A stretch of DNA of 64,000 bases from Breznakiella homolactica (lineage in GTDB: Bacteria > Spirochaetota > Spirochaetia > Treponematales > Breznakiellaceae), in contig NZ_CP067089.2 of assembly GCF_016616095.2 (NCBI RefSeq), positions 2,418,001-2,482,000 on the forward strand. Direction: 5' to 3'. The position numbers were made by a program, and so were the translations under genes. Shown one piece after another: positions 31,957 to 40,244 of the stretch (positions are counted from its first letter, which is position 1; the number at the start of each line of letters is the position of its first letter). The notes under the pieces were generated by a model that was not told where the DNA came from, ran no database searches, and worked only from the letters and a program-made list of their open reading frames with translations.

Positions 31957-32877
31957 TCAAGCTTCCACGGTGAGGCCTTCCCGGGCCATCATTATTTCCA
32001 TAGTTGTTTTTCCGGCCAGGCGGCGGCGGTACGCTGTTTCAAGGTCCTCCAGCTGTACATCGGTGCGGTTGGGATCGTGGTGGAAAAGCACCAGTTTATT
32101 CACCCCGGCCTTGTGGGCGGCATTGATGGCGTACTCGTAGGATGAGTGGCCCCACCCGACTTTGTCCTTCTCATATTCCGCTTTGGTGTACTGGGTATCA
32201 TGGATAAGCACATCCGCGTCTTTGAAGAAGCGGAGCATTTTTTCGTTTTCCTCCCGGGCGGCGGACTCCCCTTCCATGGCAGCAAATTCATCGTAGCTGG
32301 GATCTTCCGGGTCCGTGGGAAATACATTCCTGAAGGGTTCCGTATCATAGGCGGTTACGATGGATTTTCCCTGGTATTCAAACCGGTAGCCCAGACACAG
32401 GATGGGATGGTTGAGGTATTTTGTGATTACCCGCAGTCCGCCGCCGAGATCGAGTTCGGTTTCTTTTATCTGGTCATATTCAATCTGCGCCGACAGTTCA
32501 CTCTGGCGGACCGGCCAGTACCGGTAGGAAAGCTGGGCGCCGATGATGGATTCCAGGGAATCATCCTCGTAGGAGACAGGCCCCCGGATACGCAGTTTGG
32601 TACCGGGGACAAAAATAGGGGTAAACATGGGGAAGCCCATGATATGGTCCCAATGGGTATGGGTTATAAAAATATCCGTATCGATGGGGCCGTTTTTCTT
32701 GAAGTCATTGGCCATGAGCCAGTCGCCGAAAGGTTTAATCCCCGTGCCGAGATCCACTATTACCAGTTTTTCGTCCGCCCGGATTTCAAGGCAGGACGTA
32801 TTCCCCCCGAAAACCACCGTATTGGGACCGGGACACGGTATGGATCCCCGGTCTCCCCAGAAACGCACCGACAGCAT
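31957..32877 (-). CDS. MBL-fold metallohydrolase
   Basis: This 306-residue metallo-beta-lactamase-fold protein has the Zn-binding motif THTHWDHIMGFP (about residues 72-83), an Asp ligand in VTAYDTEPF (about 180) and a later DVLIHDTQY (about 224-232) with His in WGHSSY and LFHHDPNRTD. The pattern matches phosphodiesterase-type MBL proteins that are often joined to signalling domains. It is the last gene of the LamG-TPR-HDOD-MBL operon (8-bp gap after the HDOD stop). The substrate is unknown; cyclic nucleotides or RNA are options. The start ATG 32877 gives the typical N-terminus VRFWGDRGSIPCPGP. Confidence 0.85.
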   Translation of the reverse strand: MLSVRFWGDRGSIPCPGPNTVVFGGNTSCLEIRADEKLVIVDLGTGIKPFGDWLMANDFKKNGPIDTDIFITHTHWDHIMGFPMFTPIFVPGTKLRIRGPVSYEDDSLESIIGAQLSYRYWPVRQSELSAQIEYDQIKETELDLGGGLRVITKYLNHPILCLGYRFEYQGKSIVTAYDTEPFRNVFPTDPEDPSYDEFAAMEGESAAREENEKMLRFFKDADVLIHDTQYTKAEYEKDKVGWGHSSYEYAINAAHKAGVNKLVLFHHDPNRTDVQLEDLETAYRRRLAGKTTMEIMMAREGLTVEA

Positions 32878-32885
32878 AACCTACC

Positions 32886-33746
32886 TCACACTCTAAGAAA
32901 GATCTGGGCTTTTTCGATTTCCTGGTTTACCGAACCTTCCAGGTCATCGAAAACATCCCGGGTTATACCGAGGAAATCCCAGACCATCGGATCCGTTTTG
33001 TCGGGATACCGGTCCCCGGAAAAACCGATTTCCATGGCATTGGCGAACCAGTTCGCCGCGACAACGCTGAAAAGAACATCCCGGTGAGGACCATCGTAGT
33101 TGGTATGCATATGATGGAATACGATGGAATCCCCGACCGCGCCTTCCAGTTTCCAGGCATCCACAATCATGGCCCCGGAGGCACAATGGTTGATACCCAG
33201 GGTCGCTTCTTCCGCTTTGTACAGGGGAATCCGTTCCCGGTCGGAAACACTCATGGCCACTATGTAGGATTCTCCCAGGACCGCGTTGAGGGGGATCTTT
33301 CCGATGTCGTGGAGCAGTCCCGCGGTAAAATACTCTTCCATCAGCTTCGGGTCGATGCCGCGTTTTTTTGCCAGCATCTTCGCAGTTACCCCCACACAAA
33401 GGGAGTGCCGCCAGAATCCCTCGGGATTTATGGCGTGAAACTCTTTTTTCGAAGCCAGGTTTCCCAGGACCGCGCTGGACAGGGCAAGGTTTTTAACGGT
33501 GTTTATTCCAAGCATAATGATAGCCCGGACCAGACTCGTAACCTGCTGCCCCAGGCCGTAATACGCGGAATTAATCAGCTTGAGCACCCGGCCGACCAGA
33601 ACCGGGTCCAAAGATATAACGTGGTTCAGGTCAGCGGGACTCGTCTGGGGATTGTTGCAGACCTCCAGAACCTTGGAAACCGTGGTCGGGAGGCTGGGCA
33701 TATTCTGGATATATTTTTCGATTTTTCTTATCGTATCTTCACCCAT
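32886..33746 (-). CDS. HDOD-domain signalling protein
   Basis: This 286-residue protein is made almost wholly of an HDOD domain. It reads MPSLPTTVSKVLEVCNNP, DPVLVGRVLKLINSAYYGL (about residues 46-64), a helix AIIMLGINTVKNLALSSAVL, and the HD-like LLHDIGKIPLNAVLG (about 142-156), later with INHCASGAMI. HDOD proteins are output or scaffold proteins in bacterial signalling. It overlaps the TPR gene stop by 8 bp and is followed by the MBL-fold gene, so it is likely translated with both. Confidence 0.9.
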   Translation of the reverse strand: MGEDTIRKIEKYIQNMPSLPTTVSKVLEVCNNPQTSPADLNHVISLDPVLVGRVLKLINSAYYGLGQQVTSLVRAIIMLGINTVKNLALSSAVLGNLASKKEFHAINPEGFWRHSLCVGVTAKMLAKKRGIDPKLMEEYFTAGLLHDIGKIPLNAVLGESYIVAMSVSDRERIPLYKAEEATLGINHCASGAMIVDAWKLEGAVGDSIVFHHMHTNYDGPHRDVLFSVVAANWFANAMEIGFSGDRYPDKTDPMVWDFLGITRDVFDDLEGSVNQEIEKAQIFLRV

Positions 33747-36495
33747 GGGTACCGCCAGTATTCTCCGGGGGAACGGATTTTTTTATTCCGGTTATGACCG
33801 TATCCACTTTGCGGTTGATCGCCGTGGTCAGGCCGCGGTCGGGAAGCGCCGCGGCAAGTTTGCCTAAATACGCCAGGGTTCCCGCCACTTCCCGGGCTTT
33901 GGGATTCATCTTCCGGACGCCGTCCGGGATACTGCCGGGTACGGCCTTTCCGGCGTCGGGAAGCCGCTGCTGGATTTCCTTGAAAAGTCCCTTCCGGCCT
34001 TCGAGGGTATCAATGATATACTCCATACTCAGCCGCACATCACTCTGTTTGAAGGTCTCCCGCTGTTCATCCGGAAGAGCGTCGGCAAGTCCTTTGAGGT
34101 AGCGCATGAGATCAAGCATACTGGATTTCTGCAGCTTGTCGTCTTTTTCTTCGGCCGGTTCCCGGGCCGGGGCGGCCTCCGGTTCGGGTTCGGGGATTTG
34201 AGGAATTTCATCTTCCGGTTCTTCCGGAGGAATTTCTTCGGCTTCCTCAGGCTCCTCCTCAAAGAGCGCTTCTTCGTCTTCCCCGCCAATGCTGTCCTCT
34301 GGATTTTCCGCTTCTTCCTCAAATAAGGATTCATCTTCCTCAGGCCCGTCTTCGGAAAACAATTCTTCGTCATCCTCATCAATAAGGGGAATTTCATCTT
34401 CCGGTTCTTCTTCGGAAATTTCTTCCGTCTCCTCCGGCGGAGCCAGGGAATCATCAGGAAGGGCCTCTTCTTCGAGATCCGGTTCAATTTCAGGTTCAGG
34501 CTCGGGTTTGGATTCCGGCGGCGGATAAGACGGAGGGTATGCCGGGGGCTGCCCGGTGGAATCCTCCGGGGCTCCGGAGGAGCCATCGCCGGAAAGACTT
34601 TCTTCCTCGGCCGGCGGTTCCGCGGACATCTTCGGGGAAGCGACGTCGGTTAAGGGGTCATCCTGAGGATACTCCTGCCCGGCCTGATTCGGATACGCGC
34701 CGTCGTATCCGTCGTTTTCCGCCAGGGAATCCAGGGAGGCGGATTCTCTGGGTTCATCGTACACGGAGAATTCATCATCCTCCAGGATAAGTTCTTCTTC
34801 CTCCGGTTCTTCCGAAGTTTCAATATCCTCAATAAAAAGAGCTTCCGTTTCTTCATCCACCGCCTGGGCGGTTTCCACGGCGCCGAAAAGATAGGACATG
34901 TCCTCATCGTCTCCGGCCTCCGAATCCTCCCCGTCCCGGAGAAGCCGCAGGTTGCGGTTCCACATTTCCCGGGTGGAGGATGAATAGGCGCTGACAGCGT
35001 TTTCATAAAATGAAAGGGAATCGTTGAGCTCGGAAAGATCATCCGGCGTCGCCCGGCCTCCCTGGAGGTTCACCAGTTTGTCCGCGGTCCTGAGGGCTTT
35101 TTCCAGTTCCCCCGCATCCTTGTGCAGTTCCGCGGCGGCGGCCAACGCCTCGGTATCGCTGGGATCATTCTTGGCCAGTTCCTCAAAAATCTGGATAGCG
35201 TGAGTCCGGTTTCCCATTTCGGCGTAAATCTTGCCTAACAGAAGTTTGGCGTTCCGGTCGTTCGGTTTCCGGGCGAGAAAAGCCATGATCCGGTCTTCCG
35301 CTTCCTTGTATTCCCGGCGCTTAAAATGAATGTCCGCCAGGTCAAGCTGGTAGGAATAATTTCCCGGATCTATAGAAAGGATTTTCTCAAAACTTTCCTT
35401 AGCCTTGTCGTCCTCGCCCTGCATCCGGAATCCGATACCGGCGACCCGCAGGGCCTGGATATTTTCCGGCTCCCAGTCCAGGGCTTTCCTGGCCTGCTCA
35501 ATGGCTTCGGGATACCGGTCCATCCTGAGGTACAGCGAACCGAGCCGGGTCCTGACCTCGGCGCTGTTGGGCACAAGCTTAACCAGCTTTTCCAGCTCCA
35601 CCACGGCGTCGGCGAAATTCCCCGCTTCCTCCAGAACGTGTTCCAGATTGACCACGGCCTTGACGTATTTCGGATCCGACTCAAGGGCCTGGCGGTAATT
35701 CTGAATAGCTTCCTTGGTGCGCCCCTGGTCCGCGAGGACAACCCCCATATTGTTTCTGGCTTCGGCGTTAAACGGATCGATTCCCAGGATACGGTTAAAG
35801 GTTTCCATGGCCTTAACGTGGTGGCCCTGCTTGAAATAAATAATACCCAGGTTGTTCATGGCCTCAAGCCAGCCCGGGCGGCTTCTGATAGCCGCCTTGT
35901 ATTCGTTGGCGGCTTCCTCGAGGTGGCCCGTCGCCTCCAGGGCGACACCGTAATTAAAATGCAGGGTCGGGTTGTTCCGGTCCAGGGACAGGCCCTTGCG
36001 GAAAACATTAAAGGCTTTATCCCATTCGTGAAGCCGGTCGTAAATTGTACCAAGGTTGTTGTACGCCGGGACGTAGTTGGGATCCAGCTCAACCACCTTG
36101 GCGTAGGACATGCTCGCGGCTTTGAGGTTGTCCAGCTGTTTATGGATATTTCCGATATTGTAGTGGAATTCCGCCCTGGTCGGATCGATATCAATGGCTT
36201 CCAGCAGAACCCCCAGGGCATCCTGCAGTTTTTCCTGGCGCCGGTAAATAACCGCCAGATTGTTCAAGGCTTCCACATCCCGGGGATTCTTTGCCGTCAG
36301 GGTGGTGAATTCCTGGGCCGCTTCTTCCAGGCGGCCGGCTTTTGCCAGGGTTGTCCCCAAAAGCAGATGGGCGTCCCGGTCGTCAGGAACCTTGGCAATG
36401 TATGTTTTTAATAAACGTTCCGCTTCCTCATGGTCGCCTACCCTGGCGGAACCTTTGGCGCGTTCTAATATATCCTGAATACCAACGGGGCTCAT
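33739..36495 (-). CDS. Large TPR protein with acidic Pro/Glu-rich region
   Basis: This 918-residue protein has about fourteen tetratricopeptide repeats at residues 1-490 (for example AYNNLGTIYDRLHEWDKAF, AMNNLGIIYFKQGHHVKAM, ARNNMGVVLADQGRTKEAI). A very acidic, proline-rich and probably disordered stretch of Glu/Asp/Pro repeats follows (about 530-800), then a small C-terminal helical domain (about 815-915). There is no signal peptide, so it is probably a cytoplasmic scaffold. It overlaps the LamG gene by 4 bp and the HDOD gene by 8 bp. The low-complexity part shows near-repeats of EEPEDEIP and may vary in length between strains. Confidence 0.85.
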   Translation of the reverse strand: MSPVGIQDILERAKGSARVGDHEEAERLLKTYIAKVPDDRDAHLLLGTTLAKAGRLEEAAQEFTTLTAKNPRDVEALNNLAVIYRRQEKLQDALGVLLEAIDIDPTRAEFHYNIGNIHKQLDNLKAASMSYAKVVELDPNYVPAYNNLGTIYDRLHEWDKAFNVFRKGLSLDRNNPTLHFNYGVALEATGHLEEAANEYKAAIRSRPGWLEAMNNLGIIYFKQGHHVKAMETFNRILGIDPFNAEARNNMGVVLADQGRTKEAIQNYRQALESDPKYVKAVVNLEHVLEEAGNFADAVVELEKLVKLVPNSAEVRTRLGSLYLRMDRYPEAIEQARKALDWEPENIQALRVAGIGFRMQGEDDKAKESFEKILSIDPGNYSYQLDLADIHFKRREYKEAEDRIMAFLARKPNDRNAKLLLGKIYAEMGNRTHAIQIFEELAKNDPSDTEALAAAAELHKDAGELEKALRTADKLVNLQGGRATPDDLSELNDSLSFYENAVSAYSSSTREMWNRNLRLLRDGEDSEAGDDEDMSYLFGAVETAQAVDEETEALFIEDIETSEEPEEEELILEDDEFSVYDEPRESASLDSLAENDGYDGAYPNQAGQEYPQDDPLTDVASPKMSAEPPAEEESLSGDGSSGAPEDSTGQPPAYPPSYPPPESKPEPEPEIEPDLEEEALPDDSLAPPEETEEISEEEPEDEIPLIDEDDEELFSEDGPEEDESLFEEEAENPEDSIGGEDEEALFEEEPEEAEEIPPEEPEDEIPQIPEPEPEAAPAREPAEEKDDKLQKSSMLDLMRYLKGLADALPDEQRETFKQSDVRLSMEYIIDTLEGRKGLFKEIQQRLPDAGKAVPGSIPDGVRKMNPKAREVAGTLAYLGKLAAALPDRGLTTAINRKVDTVITGIKKSVPPENTGGTHG

Positions 36496-38117
36496 GGAAC
36501 CGTCCTTAGGGGCCGCGCGGTCACTTCCCGGGAAAATTCACCGATGTGGGGCGGGTTTGCCCGATCATACGCAGCAATGGAAAAATAATACAAGGTCCCG
36601 TTTTCCAATCCATCTATATGAATTGAAGTACGGTTACCCACATTTATGGGTGATACTCCAAGTATAGCACTTTCTCCGAAATATTCACCCATTGAAGTAC
36701 CGTAGTATACCAGGTACCCGCCGATATCCGCCGCGGGGCTTGCCCGCCAGGAAAGATCCACCGCGCCGTCCCGGGGAATCACCCGTACCATGGAAGGCGG
36801 CGTCGGAGCCTCGTCGGCTATATAGGTGACCCGGATTTCATCCACATAGGGGGTCGTTTCTCCGTCCCCCGAGGGGAACAGTTCCACTTCAACCTGGACC
36901 CATTGGCCCCGGACAAAATCGGGAAGCTCCGTGCCCGGAATAAAAGGCATCCAGGATGAATCGTCTTCGCGGTCACCGCCGGACCACCGGTAGGGGGAGT
37001 CCGCCGCGCGCAGGAAAAAACGGAGTTCTGAATTGTCGGGGAAAACGTAGCCGGAAGCGCCGGTATAATCATTGCGGACAGCGCCGTCGATGGCGGAGGT
37101 TCTGCCGCAGAGGGCGTCAATCCTGACGATGCTGCTGTTGGTGGTCCCGAGGTTGATCGGTTCAGTCCGGAACCGGCCCCCGCGGGGTGGATATTTCGTC
37201 AGTACCGGGGTTTCCACAAAACGGCTGTACATTCTGAATTCATCCATGAGCCCGGAAAAACGCCCTCCCAGCACGAGGCTTCCGCCGCTGCCGATAATGG
37301 GAGCGTATATATCACCGCCCTCCCCGCCGCTGGAACTGGCGTAGACGATACCTTCAAGGCTGCCGTTTACCAGATATTCAATCATCCCCGTGCCGGAATC
37401 GAACCGGATCAGATGATGGCTCCAAACCTGAGGAATGAGGGGGGACGAGGAAGTGACCGACAGGGTCAGCCGGTGATCATCCCGGGGGGAAGCAAAAAAA
37501 TCAAGGAAATTCCAGAGGAGCCGGTTTCCGCTGATCATGCATTGGATACGCTGAAAGGTACTTTGTCCCTGCATGCTCTGGCGGGTGGCGGACCAGGACA
37601 GAATCTGTTCACCGTTTTCCGCGTTGGCCGGAAACAGCCAGAATTCAATAGTAAAATCCTTGACTGACTGGCCGGAGGAAAACAGCGCCTCCGGGCTCCG
37701 GGGGACCGCCACCAGCGGGCCTTCGCTGCCGGAAGCCGCGGAGCTGCTGTCCATTCGGTTTCCGGAAAAAAGCGCCGCCCCGGTGCCGAAACGGGCCAGG
37801 TGCTGGCCGGCCGCGGAAAGGGCCGGTGAAACAGACAGGGAATAGTTTCCGGTTTTATCCCGGAACACCCCGGGCTGACCTTCGTCAAAACTCAGCGCCA
37901 TATCCAGGGACGGGTCATCCGACGCCTGGCCGGAGGAAAGCAGCAGTACCGGATACGGGCGGACGGAGCTAACCTCGGCGACCCCCCGGCGCTGCCCGAC
38001 GAGATTCCACCCCGAAGATGCCCCCAGGACAAGGGTCTGCTCCTCTATGGCCCGCAGGCTACCGGAAAACTGAAAAAAGATATAGAATAATAGAACAAAA
38101 CGAATTTCTGTTTTCAT
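36492..38117 (-). CDS. Exported LamG/fibronectin-type-III protein
   Basis: This 541-residue protein has a signal peptide (MKTEIRFVLLFYIFFQFSGS, cleaved near residue 23). A concanavalin/LamG-like domain (about 95-310) contains KDFTIEFWLFPANAENGEQ, VWSHHLIRFDSGTG and FSGLMDEFRMYSR. A beta-rich region (about 320-430) precedes a fibronectin type III domain (about 438-535: GAVDLSWRASPAADIGGYLVY, LENGTLYYFSIAAYD). It is probably a periplasmic or surface protein binding carbohydrate or protein. It heads the operon that continues with TPR, HDOD and MBL genes (4-bp overlap) and diverges from uvrC. Confidence 0.82.
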   Translation of the reverse strand: MKTEIRFVLLFYIFFQFSGSLRAIEEQTLVLGASSGWNLVGQRRGVAEVSSVRPYPVLLLSSGQASDDPSLDMALSFDEGQPGVFRDKTGNYSLSVSPALSAAGQHLARFGTGAALFSGNRMDSSSAASGSEGPLVAVPRSPEALFSSGQSVKDFTIEFWLFPANAENGEQILSWSATRQSMQGQSTFQRIQCMISGNRLLWNFLDFFASPRDDHRLTLSVTSSSPLIPQVWSHHLIRFDSGTGMIEYLVNGSLEGIVYASSSGGEGGDIYAPIIGSGGSLVLGGRFSGLMDEFRMYSRFVETPVLTKYPPRGGRFRTEPINLGTTNSSIVRIDALCGRTSAIDGAVRNDYTGASGYVFPDNSELRFFLRAADSPYRWSGGDREDDSSWMPFIPGTELPDFVRGQWVQVEVELFPSGDGETTPYVDEIRVTYIADEAPTPPSMVRVIPRDGAVDLSWRASPAADIGGYLVYYGTSMGEYFGESAILGVSPINVGNRTSIHIDGLENGTLYYFSIAAYDRANPPHIGEFSREVTARPLRTVP

Positions 38118-38194
38118 GGATTTTCAAAAGTATATGCGAAAACACGCCGGTTTTCAGCATATAGTCCAGTTTTTTCGGGGATTCTTTACAAAAA

Positions 38195-38223
38195 TTGTAG
38201 TTTTTCTACAGACCCCCTATATC
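38195..38223 (+). promoter_or_regulatory. Promoter of uvrC
   Basis: -35 TTGTAG (38195-38200), a 17-bp spacer and -10 TATATC (38218-38223). It supports the start at 38242 rather than longer frames beginning at 38116. Confidence 0.5.
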
Positions 38224-38241
38224 TTATCGGCAGTAATACCC

Positions 38242-40221
38242 ATGGAGCATGACAAGTTTTCTGAAAATTATAAAAACCTCAAAAATCAGGTAAAAGACGC
38301 GCCCCTGGAAGCGGGGGTATATATAATGCGGGATGATGAGAACCGGATTATCTACGTCGGCAAGGCCAGGATTCTGCGGAATCGGCTGCATTCCTATTTT
38401 TCCGGGGTCAAGGATATAAAAACCCGGACCCTTCTGCGCCACGCCCGGTCAATAGAAACAATTATCGTATCAAATGAATACGAAGCCCTGCTCCTGGAAA
38501 ACACCCTTATAAAACAGCATTCGCCGAAGTATAACATAAACCTCAAGGACGGAAAAACCTATCCGGTGATCCGGATTACCAATGAACCCTTTCCCAAGGT
38601 GTTCAGAACGAGGCATATTGTTGAGGACGGATCCCAGTATTTCGGTCCCTTTCCCAACATTCCGGCGGTGGATACCATGCTTGACCTGGTGGACAAGCTG
38701 TTCCCCCTGCGGAAATGCCGGACCCTGCGGAAACGGGAAGCCCCCTGCATGTATTACCATATCGGCCGCTGCGCCGCGCCCTGCTGCGGAAGGATCAGCC
38801 AGGAGGAATACGCGGTTCACGTTGAACGGGTCAAGCTCCTGCTTTCCGGCGGAACCGAATCTCTGATAACCGAACTTACCGATTCCATGCAGAAAGCCGC
38901 CGCGGAACTGAAATTCGAGCGGGCCGCCCAGCTCAGGAACGCGATCCAGGCAATCCGGGAGCTTTCCGAAGGCAGTACGGTGGTTGATTTTGACCAGGAA
39001 GGCCGTGATTACATTGCCTGGGCCGGTGAGGGCGTGTTTACTACATATACGGTATTCTCCATGCGGGGAGGCAAAATGACCGGCCGGGAACTTTTCCGCA
39101 CCCGGACGGCCGCCGAAGAGGACGAATCCCTGGATACTTTTATCGTCAGTTACTACTCACCGGACCGGCCCCCTCCGCCGCGAATTTACCTTGCCGCGGG
39201 AAACCGGGATTTTACCGGGATCAGCCATTGGTTTTCCGAAAGTTTCGGGTACAGCCCGGAGATACTGCCCCCGGATGAACGCCGCCACGAGGCGGTGCTC
39301 GCCATGGCCCGGCAGAACGCCCAGGAGGATCTCCGGCGGCGGCTCAAGGAACGGGGGGCGGGGCCTGCCCTGGACGAACTCGCCCGGGTTCTGAACCTGA
39401 AAACCCGGCCGGAACGGATCGAAGGGTTCGATATTGCCCAGCTCGACGGAAAACACCCTGTGGCGTCCCTGATTTCATTCAAAAACGGCGTGCCGGACCG
39501 GAAAAACTACCGGTACTTCAAACTCCGTTCCGTAGTAGGTATTGTGGATGACTTCGCGTCCATGCGGGAAGCGGTCTCCCGGCGATATTCCCGGCTGATC
39601 AAGGAAGACAAGGAGCTTCCCGACCTGATTCTTATAGACGGCGGTATCGGGCAGGTCAACGCGGCAAAGGGCGTTCTCGATGAACTCGGGATGGACTCGG
39701 ATATCGTGGGTCTGGCCAAGCGGGATGAGGAACTGTGGCTTCCCAACGCCAAGGAACCGGTGCGCCTTTCGAAACGGTCCGAGGCACTGAAGGTGCTCCA
39801 GTTCGTCCGGGACGAAACCCACCGGTTCGCCACATCATTCAACCAGCGCCTCAGGTCAAAGGACCTCCGCTTTCCCGTGCTCGAATCCGTCGAAGGTATC
39901 GGCCCGAAACGGGCCGCGGCTATCATGAAGGCTTTCGGGACCCTCGAGGCAGTGGCGGCGGCCAAACCGCTGGAACTGGCGGAACAATGCGGCATCACCG
40001 AAGCCAGCGCCCGGGCCGTCAGAGCGGCGGCGAAACTCAGCCTGGAGGACCAGGAAGCGTCGAAAAAAGGATTCCGGTCCGGGCTCGGCCGTTCCGCTCC
40101 TAAGGACGGGAAGGACGGCATCTCAGGCAGAAGCGCGGCGGTGGGGGCATCCCTGGCCGCGGAAGCGGCGGCGGATTACTCCGCCGCGCAGGATTCGGAG
40201 TGCCGGAACAAAAAGGAATAA
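38242..40221 (+). CDS. uvrC: Excinuclease ABC subunit C
   Basis: This 659-residue UvrC makes the two incisions around DNA lesions in nucleotide excision repair. The GIY-YIG nuclease domain occupies about residues 15-95 (GVYIMRDDENRIIYVGKA), a UVR motif lies near 205-235, the RNase H-like endonuclease domain at about 375-535 (IEGFDIAQLDGKHPVAS, DLILIDGGIGQVNAA), and tandem helix-hairpin-helix motifs near 560-615 (VEGIGPKRAAAIMKAFG). The last 40 or so residues are an Ala/Ser/Gly-rich tail without family similarity. ATG 38242 is chosen because the N-terminus then matches the family and a promoter lies just upstream. Confidence 0.95.
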   Translation: MEHDKFSENYKNLKNQVKDAPLEAGVYIMRDDENRIIYVGKARILRNRLHSYFSGVKDIKTRTLLRHARSIETIIVSNEYEALLLENTLIKQHSPKYNINLKDGKTYPVIRITNEPFPKVFRTRHIVEDGSQYFGPFPNIPAVDTMLDLVDKLFPLRKCRTLRKREAPCMYYHIGRCAAPCCGRISQEEYAVHVERVKLLLSGGTESLITELTDSMQKAAAELKFERAAQLRNAIQAIRELSEGSTVVDFDQEGRDYIAWAGEGVFTTYTVFSMRGGKMTGRELFRTRTAAEEDESLDTFIVSYYSPDRPPPPRIYLAAGNRDFTGISHWFSESFGYSPEILPPDERRHEAVLAMARQNAQEDLRRRLKERGAGPALDELARVLNLKTRPERIEGFDIAQLDGKHPVASLISFKNGVPDRKNYRYFKLRSVVGIVDDFASMREAVSRRYSRLIKEDKELPDLILIDGGIGQVNAAKGVLDELGMDSDIVGLAKRDEELWLPNAKEPVRLSKRSEALKVLQFVRDETHRFATSFNQRLRSKDLRFPVLESVEGIGPKRAAAIMKAFGTLEAVAAAKPLELAEQCGITEASARAVRAAAKLSLEDQEASKKGFRSGLGRSAPKDGKDGISGRSAAVGASLAAEAAADYSAAQDSECRNKKE

Positions 40222-40244
40222 TCACCTTTCCCGCGGGCGCCTAC

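Noticed and set aside
34140..34600. Separate Ser-rich small gene on the plus strand within the TPR gene
   Set aside because: It is the complement of the Glu/Asp-rich low-complexity region of the TPR protein; Glu/Asp codons read as Ser on the other strand.
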